64,000 nt of DNA from Candidatus Sulfopaludibacter sp. SbA3 (GCA_945888325.1 CAMDAC010000008.1:1-64000), one strand, 5' to 3'. Positions 26,026 to 35,432 are shown, counted from the stretch's first letter. Notes: generated by a model not told the origin, from the letters alone. A program made the numbers and translations.

Positions 26026-27534
26026 ATGACCGAGCGACCCACCTTCCGCATCAAAGGCGACACCGGCGACTGGGAAGTCGTCATGGGGCTGGAAATCCAC
26101 GCCCAGGTCGCCTCGAATGCGAAGCTGTTCTCCGGCGCCTCCACGGCCTTCGGCTCGGACCCGAACTGCAACGTTTCGCTCGTCGACGCCGCGATGCCCG
26201 GAATGCTCCCGGTCATCAACAGGGTCTGCGTCGAACAGGCGATCCGCACCGGCCTCGGCCTGAAAGCGCAGATCAACAATTACAGCCGCTTTGACCGGAA
26301 GAACTATTTCTACCCGGACCTGCCGCAGGGCTACCAGATCTCCCAGTTCGCCCATCCCATCGTCGGCGAAGGCGAGATCGACGTGGATGTCGAAGTGCCC
26401 GGCAAGGAAGGCTATGCCTTCACCTGCCGGATCGAGCGCCTGCACCTCGAGCAGGACGCCGGCAAGTCGATCCACGACATGGACCCGCACGCGACCTACG
26501 TGGACCTCAACCGCTCCGGCGTCGCCCTGATGGAAATCGTCTCGAAGCCGGACGTGCGCTCGCCCGCCGAGGCGGCCGCCTATGTCAAGAAACTGCGCGC
26601 CATCGTCATCGCGCTGGGCACCTGCGACGGCGACATGGAAAAGGGCAACCTGCGCGCCGACGTCAACGTCTCGGTCTGCAAGCCCGGCCAATATGAGAAG
26701 TTCCGCGAAACCGGAGACTTCAAACACCTCGGCACGCGCTGCGAGCTGAAGAACATGAACTCCTACCGCTTCATCCAGCAGGCGATCGAATACGAGGCGC
26801 GCCGCCAGATCGAGATCATCGAGGGCGGCGGCAAGGTCGACCAGGAAACCCGCCTGTTCGATCCGGTGAAGGGCGAAACCCGCTCGATGCGCTCGAAAGA
26901 AGACGCGCACGATTACCGCTATTTCCCGGATCCGGACCTCCTGCCCCTCGAGCTCGAGCAGGCCTGGATCGAGGACATCCGCAAATCGCTTCCCGAACTG
27001 CCAGACCAGAAGCGCGCCCGCTTCGAGAAGGATTACGGCCTTTCGCGCTATGACGCCGGCGTGCTCACGTCCGACGCCGACAAGGCGCTGTTCTTCGAGG
27101 AAGTGGCCAAGGGCCGCGACGCGAAACTCGCGGCCAACTGGGTCACGCAGGAACTCTTCGGCTACCTCAACAAGGAAGGCCTGGAGCTGTCGCAAAGCCC
27201 GGTTTCCGCGTCTGCGCTCGGCGGCCTGATTGCGCTCATCTCCGACAACACGATCAGCGGCAAGATCGCGAAAGACGTCTTTGCCCGGATGATCGACGGC
27301 GAGGGCGAAGCCGCGGCCATTGTCGAGAAGCACGGCCTCAAACAGGTCACCGATACCGGCGCCATCGAAAAGGTCGTGGACGAGATCATCGCGGCGAACC
27401 CCGAACAGGTCGCCAAGGTGAAAGACAAGCCGCAAACCCTCGGCTGGTTCGTCGGCCAGGTGATGAAAGCCTCGGGCGGCAAAGCCAACCCGCAGGCCGT
27501 CAACGATATCCTGAAGGCGAAGCTGGGTATCTGA
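26026..27534 (+). CDS. gatB: Asp-tRNA(Asn)/Glu-tRNA(Gln) amidotransferase subunit B
   Basis: A 502-residue subunit that binds the misacylated tRNA and carries the kinase/transamidation site. The cradle domain starts [13 protein letters not shown], with the signature [44 protein letters not shown] and the [11 protein letters not shown] motif. The C-terminal YqeY-like tail ends with [20 protein letters not shown]. Length is normal. A perfect palindrome 8 bases after its stop probably ends transcription from both sides. Confidence 0.97.
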   Translation: MTERPTFRIKGDTGDWEVVMGLEIHAQVASNAKLFSGASTAFGSDPNCNVSLVDAAMPGMLPVINRVCVEQAIRTGLGLKAQINNYSRFDRKNYFYPDLPQGYQISQFAHPIVGEGEIDVDVEVPGKEGYAFTCRIERLHLEQDAGKSIHDMDPHATYVDLNRSGVALMEIVSKPDVRSPAEAAAYVKKLRAIVIALGTCDGDMEKGNLRADVNVSVCKPGQYEKFRETGDFKHLGTRCELKNMNSYRFIQQAIEYEARRQIEIIEGGGKVDQETRLFDPVKGETRSMRSKEDAHDYRYFPDPDLLPLELEQAWIEDIRKSLPELPDQKRARFEKDYGLSRYDAGVLTSDADKALFFEEVAKGRDAKLAANWVTQELFGYLNKEGLELSQSPVSASALGGLIALISDNTISGKIAKDVFARMIDGEGEAAAIVEKHGLKQVTDTGAIEKVVDEIIAANPEQVAKVKDKPQTLGWFVGQVMKASGGKANPQAVNDILKAKLGI

Positions 27535-27542
27535 CCCGCCAG

Positions 27543-27566
27543 CCCTCTCCCACGAGTGGGAGAGGG
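27543..27566. terminator. Palindrome between convergent gatB and HIT genes
   Basis: CCCTCTCCCAC and GTGGGAGAGGG are perfect inverted copies separated by only two bases (GA). The 24-base element lies between the gatB stop (27534) and the HIT stop (27575), so it could terminate both transcripts. There is no clear T-run on either side, so it may instead be an interspersed repeat. A related CTCCC..GGGAG core occurs at 62093-62108. Confidence 0.6.
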
Positions 27567-27574
27567 GCTAGGCT

Positions 27575-28009
27575 TTAGAACCCCGCCCGTATCTTCGCCG
27601 CCACCGGCTCAAGCTCGGCCGCGCTCTTCATCCCGCCGCTCGCATGGGCGCCCATCTTCACGCCTTCGAAGATCGGCATGATGTGGAAATGCAGGTGGAA
27701 CACGGTCTGCCCGGCCGGCGCGCCGTTGAACTGCACCAAGCGCAGCCCGTCCGGCTTCAGCCCGGCCTCTACCGCGCGCGCGACCTTCTGCACACGGAGC
27801 ATGTAGTCGCCGAGCGCTGCTTCCGGAAGATCGAGGAAATTGCGCGCCTCGGCCCGCTTGGGGATCACCAGCGTGTGCCCCTCCACCTGCGGAAACACAT
27901 CCATGAATGCGAGCGCCACCTCATCCTCGAAAACCTTCACACTCGGCATCTCGCCGCGCAGGATTTTCGCAAAAATGTTGGCGGGGTCGTAGGGTGCGTG
28001 GAGGGTCAT
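27575..28009 (-). CDS. HIT family protein
   Basis: A 144-residue nucleotide hydrolase-fold protein from the ATG at 28009. It has NIFAKILRGEMPSVKVFEDE at the N-terminus, GHTLVIPKR (44-52) and the histidine triad HLHFH at 105-109. HIT proteins of this type hydrolyse AMP-linked or dinucleotide substrates; the exact substrate is not known. The ATG overlaps the upstream stop by one base (TGATG). An upstream-extended frame to 28165 lies inside that neighbour and was rejected. It is the last gene of a five-gene operon. Confidence 0.93.
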   Translation of the reverse strand: MTLHAPYDPANIFAKILRGEMPSVKVFEDEVALAFMDVFPQVEGHTLVIPKRAEARNFLDLPEAALGDYMLRVQKVARAVEAGLKPDGLRLVQFNGAPAGQTVFHLHFHIMPIFEGVKMGAHASGGMKSAAELEPVAAKIRAGF

Positions 28010-28569
28010 CAGGCAACTTTCATTTTTGCGCGCCGGGAAAGGAATTGGTGCGAAAGGAACACAAAAATCAGGAGTGGCACAAGGAAGTACACGGCGGTGA
28101 AGGCGATATAACCCAGCAAATATCCCCACCGGGCGTCCGTCAGGTAAGCGCCCAGCAGTTCCCAACGGAACGGGCCGCCCGCCGAGGACGCCTGCACCCG
28201 GGACACCACCTCGATCAGCATGAAAAGCAGGATAAACGGTGCCAGCTGCAGACCGGTATAGTAACCGATGAGGATGAACTGGCGCAGGCGTTTCGGCTTC
28301 AGCGGCGCCGCGTCAAGGTCCGGAAAATCCGTGAGCAACCTCTCCTCGGCGCTCTCCACATACTCGATGATGACCTGCCTCGCCTGTTCCGCCATGCCGG
28401 CGGGGACCAGCACGCCTACGCCGCCAAGCGCCGGCAGCACTCCCCAGTGGATCATCGCGTGATGCCAGTTCTCGAGGCTCGCCGGAATACCGGCATCGTT
28501 CAGAAGCGCGCAGACAATCGCCGCTTCCTCTGCACTTGCACAACGCCTGATGACGACAGCCCCGCTCAT
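28009..28569 (-). CDS. DUF2007 (putative signal-transducing) domain membrane protein
   Basis: A 186-residue protein. The first 70 residues look like the DUF2007 fold (VVIRRCASAEEAAIVCALLNDAGIPASLEN, then VGVLVPAGMAEQARQVI). Two or three hydrophobic helices follow (about 97-123 and 147-175), and it ends in a basic tail (SRRAKMKVA). The function is unknown. It overlaps the acyltransferase gene upstream by 4 bases and the HIT gene downstream by 1 base, so translation is likely coupled. Confidence 0.78.
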   Translation of the reverse strand: MSGAVVIRRCASAEEAAIVCALLNDAGIPASLENWHHAMIHWGVLPALGGVGVLVPAGMAEQARQVIIEYVESAEERLLTDFPDLDAAPLKPKRLRQFILIGYYTGLQLAPFILLFMLIEVVSRVQASSAGGPFRWELLGAYLTDARWGYLLGYIAFTAVYFLVPLLIFVFLSHQFLSRRAKMKVA

Positions 28570-29729
28570 TCCCCCTTCTTAAAGGGGGTTCTCTCGTTCA
28601 GGTAGTCAAAATCGGCGTCCACCGCCGCGCGTTCTCGCTCCAGGTAATCGGCAATCGCCGCACGGAATCCGGCATGGGCGATCCAGTGCGCGGAGCGGGT
28701 CAGCACCGGCGCGTAGCCGCGCGCCAGCTTGTGCCCGCCCTGCGCGCCCGCCTCGACGGTCTTCAGCCCGCGCGCGATCGCAAAATCGATGGCCTGGTAA
28801 TAGCACGTCTCGAAATGCAGCATCGGCCGCGGATCGGTGCAGCCCCAATAGCGGCCATACAGCGTCTCCGACCCGATCAGGTTCATCGCGCCCGCTATCG
28901 CCGTCTCGCCCTCATAGGCAAACACGAACAAGAGGTCATCCGCCATCCGCTCCCGGAGCATCGAGAAGCTCTTGCGTGTCAGGTAAGGCGAGCCCCATTT
29001 GCGGTTGCCGGTGTCCATGTAGAATTCGAAGAAGATATCGAGATGCGCCTCGGTGATCTCCGCGCCGGTGATGTGACGGAACTCCAGCCCTTCCTGCGCT
29101 TTGGCGCGCTCCTTGCGCAGGTTTTTGCGCTTGTCGGAGGAGAGTGTCGCCAAGAAATCGTCAAATGATCCGTACCCGGCATTCTGCCAGTGGAACTGCT
29201 GGTCCGTGCGGATCAGCATCCCCGCATGCTCCAGCGCCGGCGCCTCGGCCTCTTCGATGAAGTTCATGTGGAACGACGAAGCGCCCGTCTCCGCCACGAG
29301 CTGCAAGGCTCCCTGAAGCAGCGTAGACTTGTAAAGCGCCTCATCCGGCCCGGGCACGACCAGCCGCCGCCGGCCGGTCACCGGCGTGAAGGGGACGGCG
29401 GACAGCAGTTTCGGATAATACGCCCCGCCGGCGCGCTCCCACGCCTCCGCCCAGGACTGGTCGAACACGAACTCGCCGCGCGAATGGGTCTTGAACCACA
29501 TCGCCATTGCCCCGCGCAGCCGCCCGCCCGCGTCATGCGCCAGCAGGTGCGCGCCGCGCCACCCGGTGCGCGGGCTCGCCGCGCCGGAGCGCTCCATGGC
29601 GTCGAGGAACTCCCAGGTGACGAACGGATCGTAGGGCAGCCCTGGCGGGTTCGCGACCGCGTTCCACGCCGCCGCGTCCACGCCGTCGAGCGTCTTGAGA
29701 ACCGTGATGCGGGGAAGGGCGGCGTCCAT
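28566..29729 (-). CDS. GNAT-like acyltransferase of the DUF482 / peptidoglycan-recognition family
   Basis: A 387-residue protein from the ATG at 29729. The middle and C-terminal parts match the COG3146/DUF482 family: YPKLLSAVPFTPVTGRRRLV, SFHMNFIEE, SDKRKNLRKERAKA, NRKWGSPYLTRKSF, YGRYWGC and FETCYYQAIDFAIARGL, followed by GAQGGHKLARGYAP. These proteins carry a GNAT fold but have no settled substrate. The frame extends to 29939, but those residues are the shadow of the GDPD gene. It starts 10 bases after that gene's stop. Confidence 0.88.
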   Translation of the reverse strand: MDAALPRITVLKTLDGVDAAAWNAVANPPGLPYDPFVTWEFLDAMERSGAASPRTGWRGAHLLAHDAGGRLRGAMAMWFKTHSRGEFVFDQSWAEAWERAGGAYYPKLLSAVPFTPVTGRRRLVVPGPDEALYKSTLLQGALQLVAETGASSFHMNFIEEAEAPALEHAGMLIRTDQQFHWQNAGYGSFDDFLATLSSDKRKNLRKERAKAQEGLEFRHITGAEITEAHLDIFFEFYMDTGNRKWGSPYLTRKSFSMLRERMADDLLFVFAYEGETAIAGAMNLIGSETLYGRYWGCTDPRPMLHFETCYYQAIDFAIARGLKTVEAGAQGGHKLARGYAPVLTRSAHWIAHAGFRAAIADYLERERAAVDADFDYLNERTPFKKGE

Positions 29730-29739
29730 GCCGTGCAAT

Positions 29740-30450
29740 TTAGGGCGCCGCGAGCGCCGGGTCGATATGTTCAAAGATGATTGCCGGATTGTAAGGCCGA
29801 GCCGCCGCCAGATCGGCCTCGCTGCGCACCGTCCACACCACGAACGGCGCGCCCAGCGCCGCCGCCCGCGCCGTGTCGGTGTGGTGCACCGCGAGGTAGT
29901 CGATCCCGTCCGCCAGCGCCCGGCCCGCCACCGCGTCAAACCGCGCCTCGCCCGCCTGCACCGTCGGCAACACCAGCTGCCCCCGCATCAGGCTCGCTGG
30001 CAGCGCCCGCACGGCCTCCTCGGAAAAACTCATCGCCGCCGCCAGCCCGCGCCAGTCCGCCAGCCGCGCCGCCACCTTCTCCGCAAACGCCGCCGGATCG
30101 GTCGTCCCGTCCACCTTCATCTCGCACAATAGCGGCAAGCCCTCCTGCCACAGCCCCAGCAGTTCCTCGAACGCCGGCACCCGCTCACTCGTGTCGCCCA
30201 GCGCCAGGCCCTTGAGCTCCGCCGCCTCCCGCGTCTCGAATACGCCCGACGCCGCCGTCATCCGGTCCAGCAGCGGATCATGGAAAATCATCACCTCGCC
30301 GTCCGCCGACGGCCTGAGGTCAAACTCCACCCCGAGCCCGGCGGCCGCCGCCGCGCGAAACCCCGCCAGCGAATTCTCCGGCGGCCCTTCCTTCAGCCAC
30401 AGCCCCCGGTGGGCATAGGCGAACGCGCCGAGGTCAAACCGCTCCGCCAT
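29740..30450 (-). CDS. Glycerophosphodiester phosphodiesterase family protein
   Basis: A 236-residue GDPD TIM-barrel protein. The catalytic and metal residues are visible: His14-Arg15 in YAHRGLW, Glu42 and Asp44 in GVEFDLRPS, and His57 in MIFHDPLLDR. Downstream, CEMKVD and the C-terminal VVWTVRSEADL agree with the family. It should release glycerol-3-phosphate and an alcohol from glycerophosphodiesters. There is no signal peptide, so it is probably cytosolic. It begins 3 bases after the RidA stop. Confidence 0.92.
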   Translation of the reverse strand: MAERFDLGAFAYAHRGLWLKEGPPENSLAGFRAAAAAGLGVEFDLRPSADGEVMIFHDPLLDRMTAASGVFETREAAELKGLALGDTSERVPAFEELLGLWQEGLPLLCEMKVDGTTDPAAFAEKVAARLADWRGLAAAMSFSEEAVRALPASLMRGQLVLPTVQAGEARFDAVAGRALADGIDYLAVHHTDTARAAALGAPFVVWTVRSEADLAAARPYNPAIIFEHIDPALAAP

Positions 30451-30453
30451 CCG

Positions 30454-30912
30454 TCAGGCAATCTCGAACACGCCGTCGACTTCCACCGCCACCCCGAGCG
30501 GCAGCGTCGGGCACGCCACCGCCGAGCGCGCATGCTTGCCCGCCTCGCCGAACACCTCGACCATCAGGTCGGAGCAGCCATTGATCACCTGCGGAATGTC
30601 CACGAAGCTCGGCGCGGCGTTCACAAACCCGCCCAGCTTCACCACGCGCTTGATGTTCGATAGCTCGCCCACCGCCGCCTTGCACTGCGCGATCAGGTTG
30701 ATGCCGCAGATTCGCGCCGCATGCTGGCCGGCCGACAGTTCCATGTTCTCGCCGAGCCGCCCGAGAATGCGCCCCTCCGCCGTCGCGCTCACCTGGCCGG
30801 ACACGTAGAGCAGCTTGCCCGTGATCACGAACGGCACATAGGTCGCGACCGGCTTCATCGGCGCGGGCAGCGCGATGCCGAGACGGTCGAGATTCTCTTC
30901 GGGTGTTGGCAT
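30454..30912 (-). CDS. RidA family protein
   Basis: A 152-residue YjgF/YER057c/UK114-family protein of the longer type. It shows YVPFVITGKLLYVSGQVS, AARICGINLIAQCKAAVGEL, VVKLGGFVNAAPSFVDIPQVIN and the closing ARSAVACPTLPLGVAVEVDGVFEI, with the Arg-containing ARSAVACPTLP motif near the active-site cleft. Members deaminate reactive enamine/imine intermediates. It is the first gene of the operon RidA-GDPD-DUF482-DUF2007-HIT and lies 52 bases after dinB. Confidence 0.93.
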   Translation of the reverse strand: MPTPEENLDRLGIALPAPMKPVATYVPFVITGKLLYVSGQVSATAEGRILGRLGENMELSAGQHAARICGINLIAQCKAAVGELSNIKRVVKLGGFVNAAPSFVDIPQVINGCSDLMVEVFGEAGKHARSAVACPTLPLGVAVEVDGVFEIA

Positions 30913-30964
30913 GGTCAGCTCCTGATCTTGTCGCTGCTCCGTCTAGCCTGCGGCGGGCTGCAAG

Positions 30965-32239
30965 TCAGCCCTCATCCTTCTTCGCCATCCGCGCCGCGCG
31001 CCCGGTCATCACCGCGCCCGATCCGAACTTCGCGCGCGCCTTGTCGGAGGCGCGCTCGGCGGCGGCGCGCTTGGCCACCTTCGGGTCGATCAGGTCCACG
31101 CCGTCGGAATGGTAGGGCGACAGGCCCGACAGACCGACCCCGATCAGCCGGTACTTTACGCGCCCGCCCGCTTCCTTCGCCAGCAGAGGCCGCGCACTGC
31201 GGAACACTTCCTGCGCCAGTTGCGTCGGCGCGTGCAGAGAGATGCGCCGCGTGATCGGCTTGAAGTCGGATGTCTTCAGCTTCAGCGTCACCACGACCCC
31301 CACCACGCCTTCCGCCTTCGCCCGGTCGGCGGTCTTCACGCTGAGGCGCCAGAGGTGATCCTCCAGCAGCGCGAGGTCCGCCGTGTCCTCGAAAAAGGTC
31401 GTCTCGCTGGAGACCGACTTGCGGTCATCATGCGGGCTCACCGGCCGTGTGTCGCGGCCATGCGCGCAGCGCTTCAGCCACTCGCCGGTCTCGCCATAGC
31501 GCCGGATCAGGTCTTTCAGCTCCGCATGCTGAATATCACCGACCGTGTGGAATCCGTCCTTGGCCAGCGAATCGGCAAACTTCGGCCCCACGCCGTGCAG
31601 GAAGCCCGCCGGCTTGTCCGCCAGGAATTCTTCGGCTTCTTCGGGCGCGAGCACCGCAAAGCCGCGGGGCTTGTCGAGTTCGCTGGCGGTCTTGGCGAGG
31701 AACTTGTTGGACGACAGCCCGATCGAGACCGTCACGCCCACCTGTTTTTCCACCTCCAGCGCCAGGCGCGCCAGGCTCGCCGCCGGTGGCAGGCCGTGCA
31801 GGCGCTCGGTGCCGGACAGGTCCAGGTAGGCCTCGTCGATCGACACCGGCTGCACCAGCGGCGTCAGCGCGTCCATCCGCGCACGGATGGCCCGGCCCGC
31901 CTCGTGATACTTGGAAAAGTTCGGGGGCACGACCACCGCGTCCGGGCAGAGTTTCAGCGCCTTGAACATCGGCATGGCGGAGCGCACGCCATACAGCCGC
32001 GCCTGGTAACAGCAGGTCGTCACAACGCCCCGGGTGCCGCCGCCCACGATCAGGGGCTTGTCGCGCAGCTCCGGATTGTCCCGTTTCTCGACCGCCGCAT
32101 AAAAGGCGTCGCAATCGACATGCGCGATGGAGAGATTCGCCAGCGCCGGATGACGCACGACCCGCAAGTTGAAGCAGACCGGGCATCGGTCAAAATCTTC
32201 AGTCTTTACAGCGAGGCAGTCGCGGCAAAGGCTAACCAT
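30965..32239 (-). CDS. dinB: DNA polymerase IV with N-terminal zinc-ribbon-like extension
   Basis: A 424-residue Y-family translesion polymerase. Metal-binding carboxylates are Asp42 (HVDCDAFYAAVE) and Asp135/Glu136 (SIDEAYLDL). The steric FYAAVEKRD region, the GLSSNKFLAKTAS palm motif and the little-finger domain follow. The first 22 residues carry CRDC and CPVC pairs (Cys5, 8, 19, 22), an extension I recall from other alphaproteobacterial DinB proteins. I chose the ATG at 32239 because this extension starts there; the frame continues to 32296. It lacks an obvious QL..LF clamp-binding peptide at the very C-terminus. Confidence 0.94.
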   Translation of the reverse strand: MVSLCRDCLAVKTEDFDRCPVCFNLRVVRHPALANLSIAHVDCDAFYAAVEKRDNPELRDKPLIVGGGTRGVVTTCCYQARLYGVRSAMPMFKALKLCPDAVVVPPNFSKYHEAGRAIRARMDALTPLVQPVSIDEAYLDLSGTERLHGLPPAASLARLALEVEKQVGVTVSIGLSSNKFLAKTASELDKPRGFAVLAPEEAEEFLADKPAGFLHGVGPKFADSLAKDGFHTVGDIQHAELKDLIRRYGETGEWLKRCAHGRDTRPVSPHDDRKSVSSETTFFEDTADLALLEDHLWRLSVKTADRAKAEGVVGVVVTLKLKTSDFKPITRRISLHAPTQLAQEVFRSARPLLAKEAGGRVKYRLIGVGLSGLSPYHSDGVDLIDPKVAKRAAAERASDKARAKFGSGAVMTGRAARMAKKDEG

Positions 32240-32375
32240 CGTGTTATTTGCACTCCCCGTCCTTGCGCCGCCGCAAACCTGCCGCCACCCCGGCATAAAT
32301 GCGTGTTAACTTTTGACAGTATAACTGAAAAACGTGGATCGGCATCCGCGCGAATCGCCAGCAATCTTGAGTATC

Positions 32376-32765
32376 ATGACCAAAGAGCGTTCCCGAACAG
32401 TGTTGGTTGTTGAGGATAATGACCTCAACATGCGCCTGTTCTGTGACCTTCTGGGCGCTTTCGGCTTCAAGACCTTCCAGTGCCGCGACGGCGCCAAGGC
32501 GGTCGAGATCGCCCGCAAGGAGCTGCCGGACCTGATCATCATGGACATCCAGCTGCCGGAAGTCTCGGGCCTCGACATCACCCGCTGGCTGAAGGACGAC
32601 AAGAAGGTCGCCCATATCCCGGTGCTCGCCGTCACCGCCTTTGCGATGCGTACGGACGAACAGCGCGTGCGCGAAGCCGGTTGCGAAGGCTATCTCTCGA
32701 AACCCATCCAGATCGCCTCCTTCATCCGGGCGGTCGAGGCCCTGATGCCCAAGGAAGCGGCATGA
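32376..32765 (+). CDS. divK: Single-domain response regulator DivK
   Basis: A 129-residue receiver domain from the ATG at 32376. It has VVEDNDLNMRLF at the start, the phospho-acceptor Asp57 in IIMDIQLPEVSG, TAFAM and Lys109 in YLSKPI. DivK in Caulobacter relatives controls cell-cycle kinases and polar development and is encoded just before pleD, as here. The stop overlaps the pleD start by 4 bases. It diverges from dinB across about 136 bases. Confidence 0.95.
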   Translation: MTKERSRTVLVVEDNDLNMRLFCDLLGAFGFKTFQCRDGAKAVEIARKELPDLIIMDIQLPEVSGLDITRWLKDDKKVAHIPVLAVTAFAMRTDEQRVREAGCEGYLSKPIQIASFIRAVEALMPKEAA

Positions 32766-34129
32766 GCGCGCGGATCCTCGTTGTCGATGATATCGAGGCG
32801 AACCGCCGTCTGCTGCAGGCCAAGCTCGAGGCGCAGTATCATTCCGTCATTCTCGCCTCCAACGGCCCCGACGCGCTGGAGAAGGCACGCACTACGGATC
32901 CCGAGATCATCCTGCTGGATGTGATGATGCCCGGCATGGACGGCTACGAAGTCTGCTGCCGCCTGAAGGCTGATCCGGTTACGGCGCATATCCCGGTCGT
33001 GATGGTCACGGCGCTCAGCGACACCGAAGACCGCGTCCGCGGACTTGATGCGGGTGCGGAGGATTTCCTCACCAAGCCGGTCGACGATTTCCTGCTCACC
33101 TCCCGCATCAACACGCTGATGCGCTACAACGCCGTCACGTCCGAACTGCGCCAGCGCGAGGCCAGTGGCCTGAAGACCGGCGCCATGGAAGACTCGGCGC
33201 AGGACGATGTCGAAGGTCCGGCCCGCGTCTTCCTGATTGACGACAACCCGCGCACCTCGGCGCGGATCGCCACGCTGCTGCGCGAGAATGGCCACAAGGT
33301 CATGACGCTGCTCGAATCCGGCAACATGGGCGATCTGGCCAAGGAGCGCACGGATGTGCTGCTCGTCTCGCTCCTGTGCAAAAGCTTCGATCCGTTGAAG
33401 CTTTGCGCCCACTTCAAGACGAACGATGTGACCCGCGCCGTCTCGATCCTGCTGATCTGCGATCCGCTGGAGCGTGCCAAGGCCGTCAAGGGTCTGGAGA
33501 TCGGCGCCAGCGACATGATCATGGCGCCGGTGGACACCCAGGAACTGCTCGCCCGCGTGCGCACCCAGACGCGCCGTACGCGCTATGTCGAAATCCTGCG
33601 CGAGCGCGTCGACCGCGGTCTGGAGCTGTCGGTGATCGACCAGCTCACCGGGCTCTACAATCGCCGCTACATGACCAGCCAGCTGCAGCAATACATGCAC
33701 CGCGCGGTGATGGGCGGAAAGCCGCTGTCGGTGATGATGCTGGACATCGACCATTTCAAACCGATCAACGACACTCATGGCCACCAGGCCGGAGATGAAG
33801 TGCTGCAGGAACTGGCAGACCGCCTGCGCCACAATATCCGCCCGATGGATGTCGCGTGCCGGCCGGGCGGGGAAGAGTTCCTCGTCATCCTGCCGGAGAC
33901 GCCCGGCGAACTCGCCTGCGCCGCGGCCGAGCGCGTCCGCAAGGCCATCGCGGCCGACCCGTTCAATGTGCTGAGCGAGACGCGGAGCATAGCCGTGTCC
34001 GTCAGCGCCGGGGTCTCCAGCCTGCTGGGCAAGGACGACACGATGGCGGAGCTTCTGAACCGCGCCGATACCGCGCTCTACCAGGCGAAATCCGCCGGCC
34101 GCAACCGGGTCAAAAGCATCGCCGCCTGA
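32762..34129 (+). CDS. pleD: Response-regulator diguanylate cyclase PleD
   Basis: A 455-residue REC-REC-GGDEF protein that makes c-di-GMP when phosphorylated and dimerised. The first receiver has Asp53 (LLDVMMPGMDGYE) and KP at about 105-106. The second receiver (about 155-275) has lost the acceptor (LLVSLLCKSFD), as in the PleD adaptor domain. The cyclase domain carries DIDHFKPINDTHGH, GGEEF at 369-373 and the inhibitory RxxD as R360-P-M-D363, five residues ahead. It is coupled to divK by an ATGA overlap. Confidence 0.96.
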   Translation: MSARILVVDDIEANRRLLQAKLEAQYHSVILASNGPDALEKARTTDPEIILLDVMMPGMDGYEVCCRLKADPVTAHIPVVMVTALSDTEDRVRGLDAGAEDFLTKPVDDFLLTSRINTLMRYNAVTSELRQREASGLKTGAMEDSAQDDVEGPARVFLIDDNPRTSARIATLLRENGHKVMTLLESGNMGDLAKERTDVLLVSLLCKSFDPLKLCAHFKTNDVTRAVSILLICDPLERAKAVKGLEIGASDMIMAPVDTQELLARVRTQTRRTRYVEILRERVDRGLELSVIDQLTGLYNRRYMTSQLQQYMHRAVMGGKPLSVMMLDIDHFKPINDTHGHQAGDEVLQELADRLRHNIRPMDVACRPGGEEFLVILPETPGELACAAAERVRKAIAADPFNVLSETRSIAVSVSAGVSSLLGKDDTMAELLNRADTALYQAKSAGRNRVKSIAA

Positions 34130-34190
34130 TTGACTTGAAGGTGGGGCGGGCTCACAGCGGCTCACCAGCTTCCTGGAGCCGCCCGCGCCC

Positions 34191-35429
34191 ATGTCCAACC
34201 GTTTCGCGGCTTTCCGGCACTCTTCCTACACCCGTTACTTCTTCTCGCGTTTCCTGACGTCGTTCGCGGCGCAGGTCGTCTCGGTGTCTGTCGCCTGGCA
34301 GATGTATGACGAGACGCGCAACCCGGCGCTGCTCGGCTGGATCGGGCTTGTGCAATTCCTGCCCGCCTTGTTGCTCGTTGTCGTCACCGGCAACGCGGCA
34401 GACCGGCTCGGCCGCCGCCTCGTCATGGGCTGCGGCGCGCTGGTGATGATGAGCTGCGCGGCCAGCATCCTGATGCTGGTGCTGGCGGGCAACTTCAATC
34501 CCATGCTGGTGCTGGCCATCCTCACCCTGTTCGGCACCGCCCGCGCCTTCTATGGCCCCGCTGCCACCAGCCTTTCGGTCAACCTCGTGCCGCGCGAGGA
34601 CTTCCCCAACGCGGTGAGCTGGATCACCTCGTCCTGGCAGATGGCAACGATTGGCGGCCCGGTGATCGGCTCGCTGCTCTACGGCCTCGCGCCGCAGGCG
34701 GCCTATGGCACCGCCACCTGCCTCTTCATCGCGGCGGCCACCCTGATCTTCTCCATCCCCAAGCCCAACCAAATCGTCTCCCGCGAGCCGCCCACGCTCG
34801 CCAGCATCCTCGGGGGTTTCAGCTATATCTGGAACAACAAGGTTGTCCTGGGCGCCGTCTCGCTTGACCTGTTCGCCGTACTGCTGGGCGGGGCCGTGGC
34901 CCTTATGCCGATCTATGCCCGAGACATCCTCCATGTCGGCGAACTCGGCCTCGGCCTGCTGCGGGCCTCTCCGGGCATCGGGGCGATCATCGCCATCGCC
35001 CTGATTACGGCGTTCCCGATTCGCGACCATGCCGGCTGGATCCTGCTGGCCGCCGTGGCGATGTTCGGGCTGGCGACCGCCGTGTTCGGCGCCTCGACGC
35101 TGGCCTGGCTGTCCATCCTCGCCCTGATGTGCGTTGGCGCGTTCGACATGGTGTCGGTCTATGTTCGCGAGATCATACTGCAGCTCTGGACGCCCGATGC
35201 GGTGCGCGGCCGGGTGAATGCGGTGAACTCGATCTTTGTCGGGGCGTCCAACGAGCTGGGAGAGACGCGCGCCGGGTTCATGGCGGCTGTGGCCGGTCCG
35301 GTCGTGACGGTCGTGGCGGGGGGCTTCGCAGCGATAGGAATTGCGACTCTTTCCATACTGGTTTTTCCCCAGTTGAGAAAAATTCGAACCCTGGACGCAC
35401 AGGAAGACGAGAAAACGAAGGTCTTTTGA
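34191..35429 (+). CDS. MFS transporter (EntS/MFS_3-like)
   Basis: A 412-residue major facilitator with about twelve helices. The GNAADRLGRRLVMG loop between helices 2 and 3 is the MFS signature, and the overall pattern (YFFSRFLTSFAAQVVSVSVAWQMYD at the start, NAVSWITSSWQMATIGGPVIGS in helix 5) is that of the MFS_3/EntS exporter group. The substrate is not readable. It lies 61 bases after pleD on the same strand. The C-terminal tail is charged (LRKIRTLDAQEDEK). Confidence 0.88.
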   Translation: MSNRFAAFRHSSYTRYFFSRFLTSFAAQVVSVSVAWQMYDETRNPALLGWIGLVQFLPALLLVVVTGNAADRLGRRLVMGCGALVMMSCAASILMLVLAGNFNPMLVLAILTLFGTARAFYGPAATSLSVNLVPREDFPNAVSWITSSWQMATIGGPVIGSLLYGLAPQAAYGTATCLFIAAATLIFSIPKPNQIVSREPPTLASILGGFSYIWNNKVVLGAVSLDLFAVLLGGAVALMPIYARDILHVGELGLGLLRASPGIGAIIAIALITAFPIRDHAGWILLAAVAMFGLATAVFGASTLAWLSILALMCVGAFDMVSVYVREIILQLWTPDAVRGRVNAVNSIFVGASNELGETRAGFMAAVAGPVVTVVAGGFAAIGIATLSILVFPQLRKIRTLDAQEDEKTKVF

Positions 35430-35432
35430 ACG

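Noticed and set aside
25642-27435. 597-residue open frame on the minus strand across gatB
   Set aside because: It is the antisense shadow of gatB and its neighbour: no recognisable domains, odd composition, and full overlap with a certain gene.
32313-32318. TTGACA box before divK
   Set aside because: No matching -10 element at suitable spacing on either strand, so I did not call a promoter.
32690-34198. 502-residue minus-strand frame across pleD
   Set aside because: Antisense shadow of a well-supported gene; His/Arg/Asp-rich sequence with no domain.
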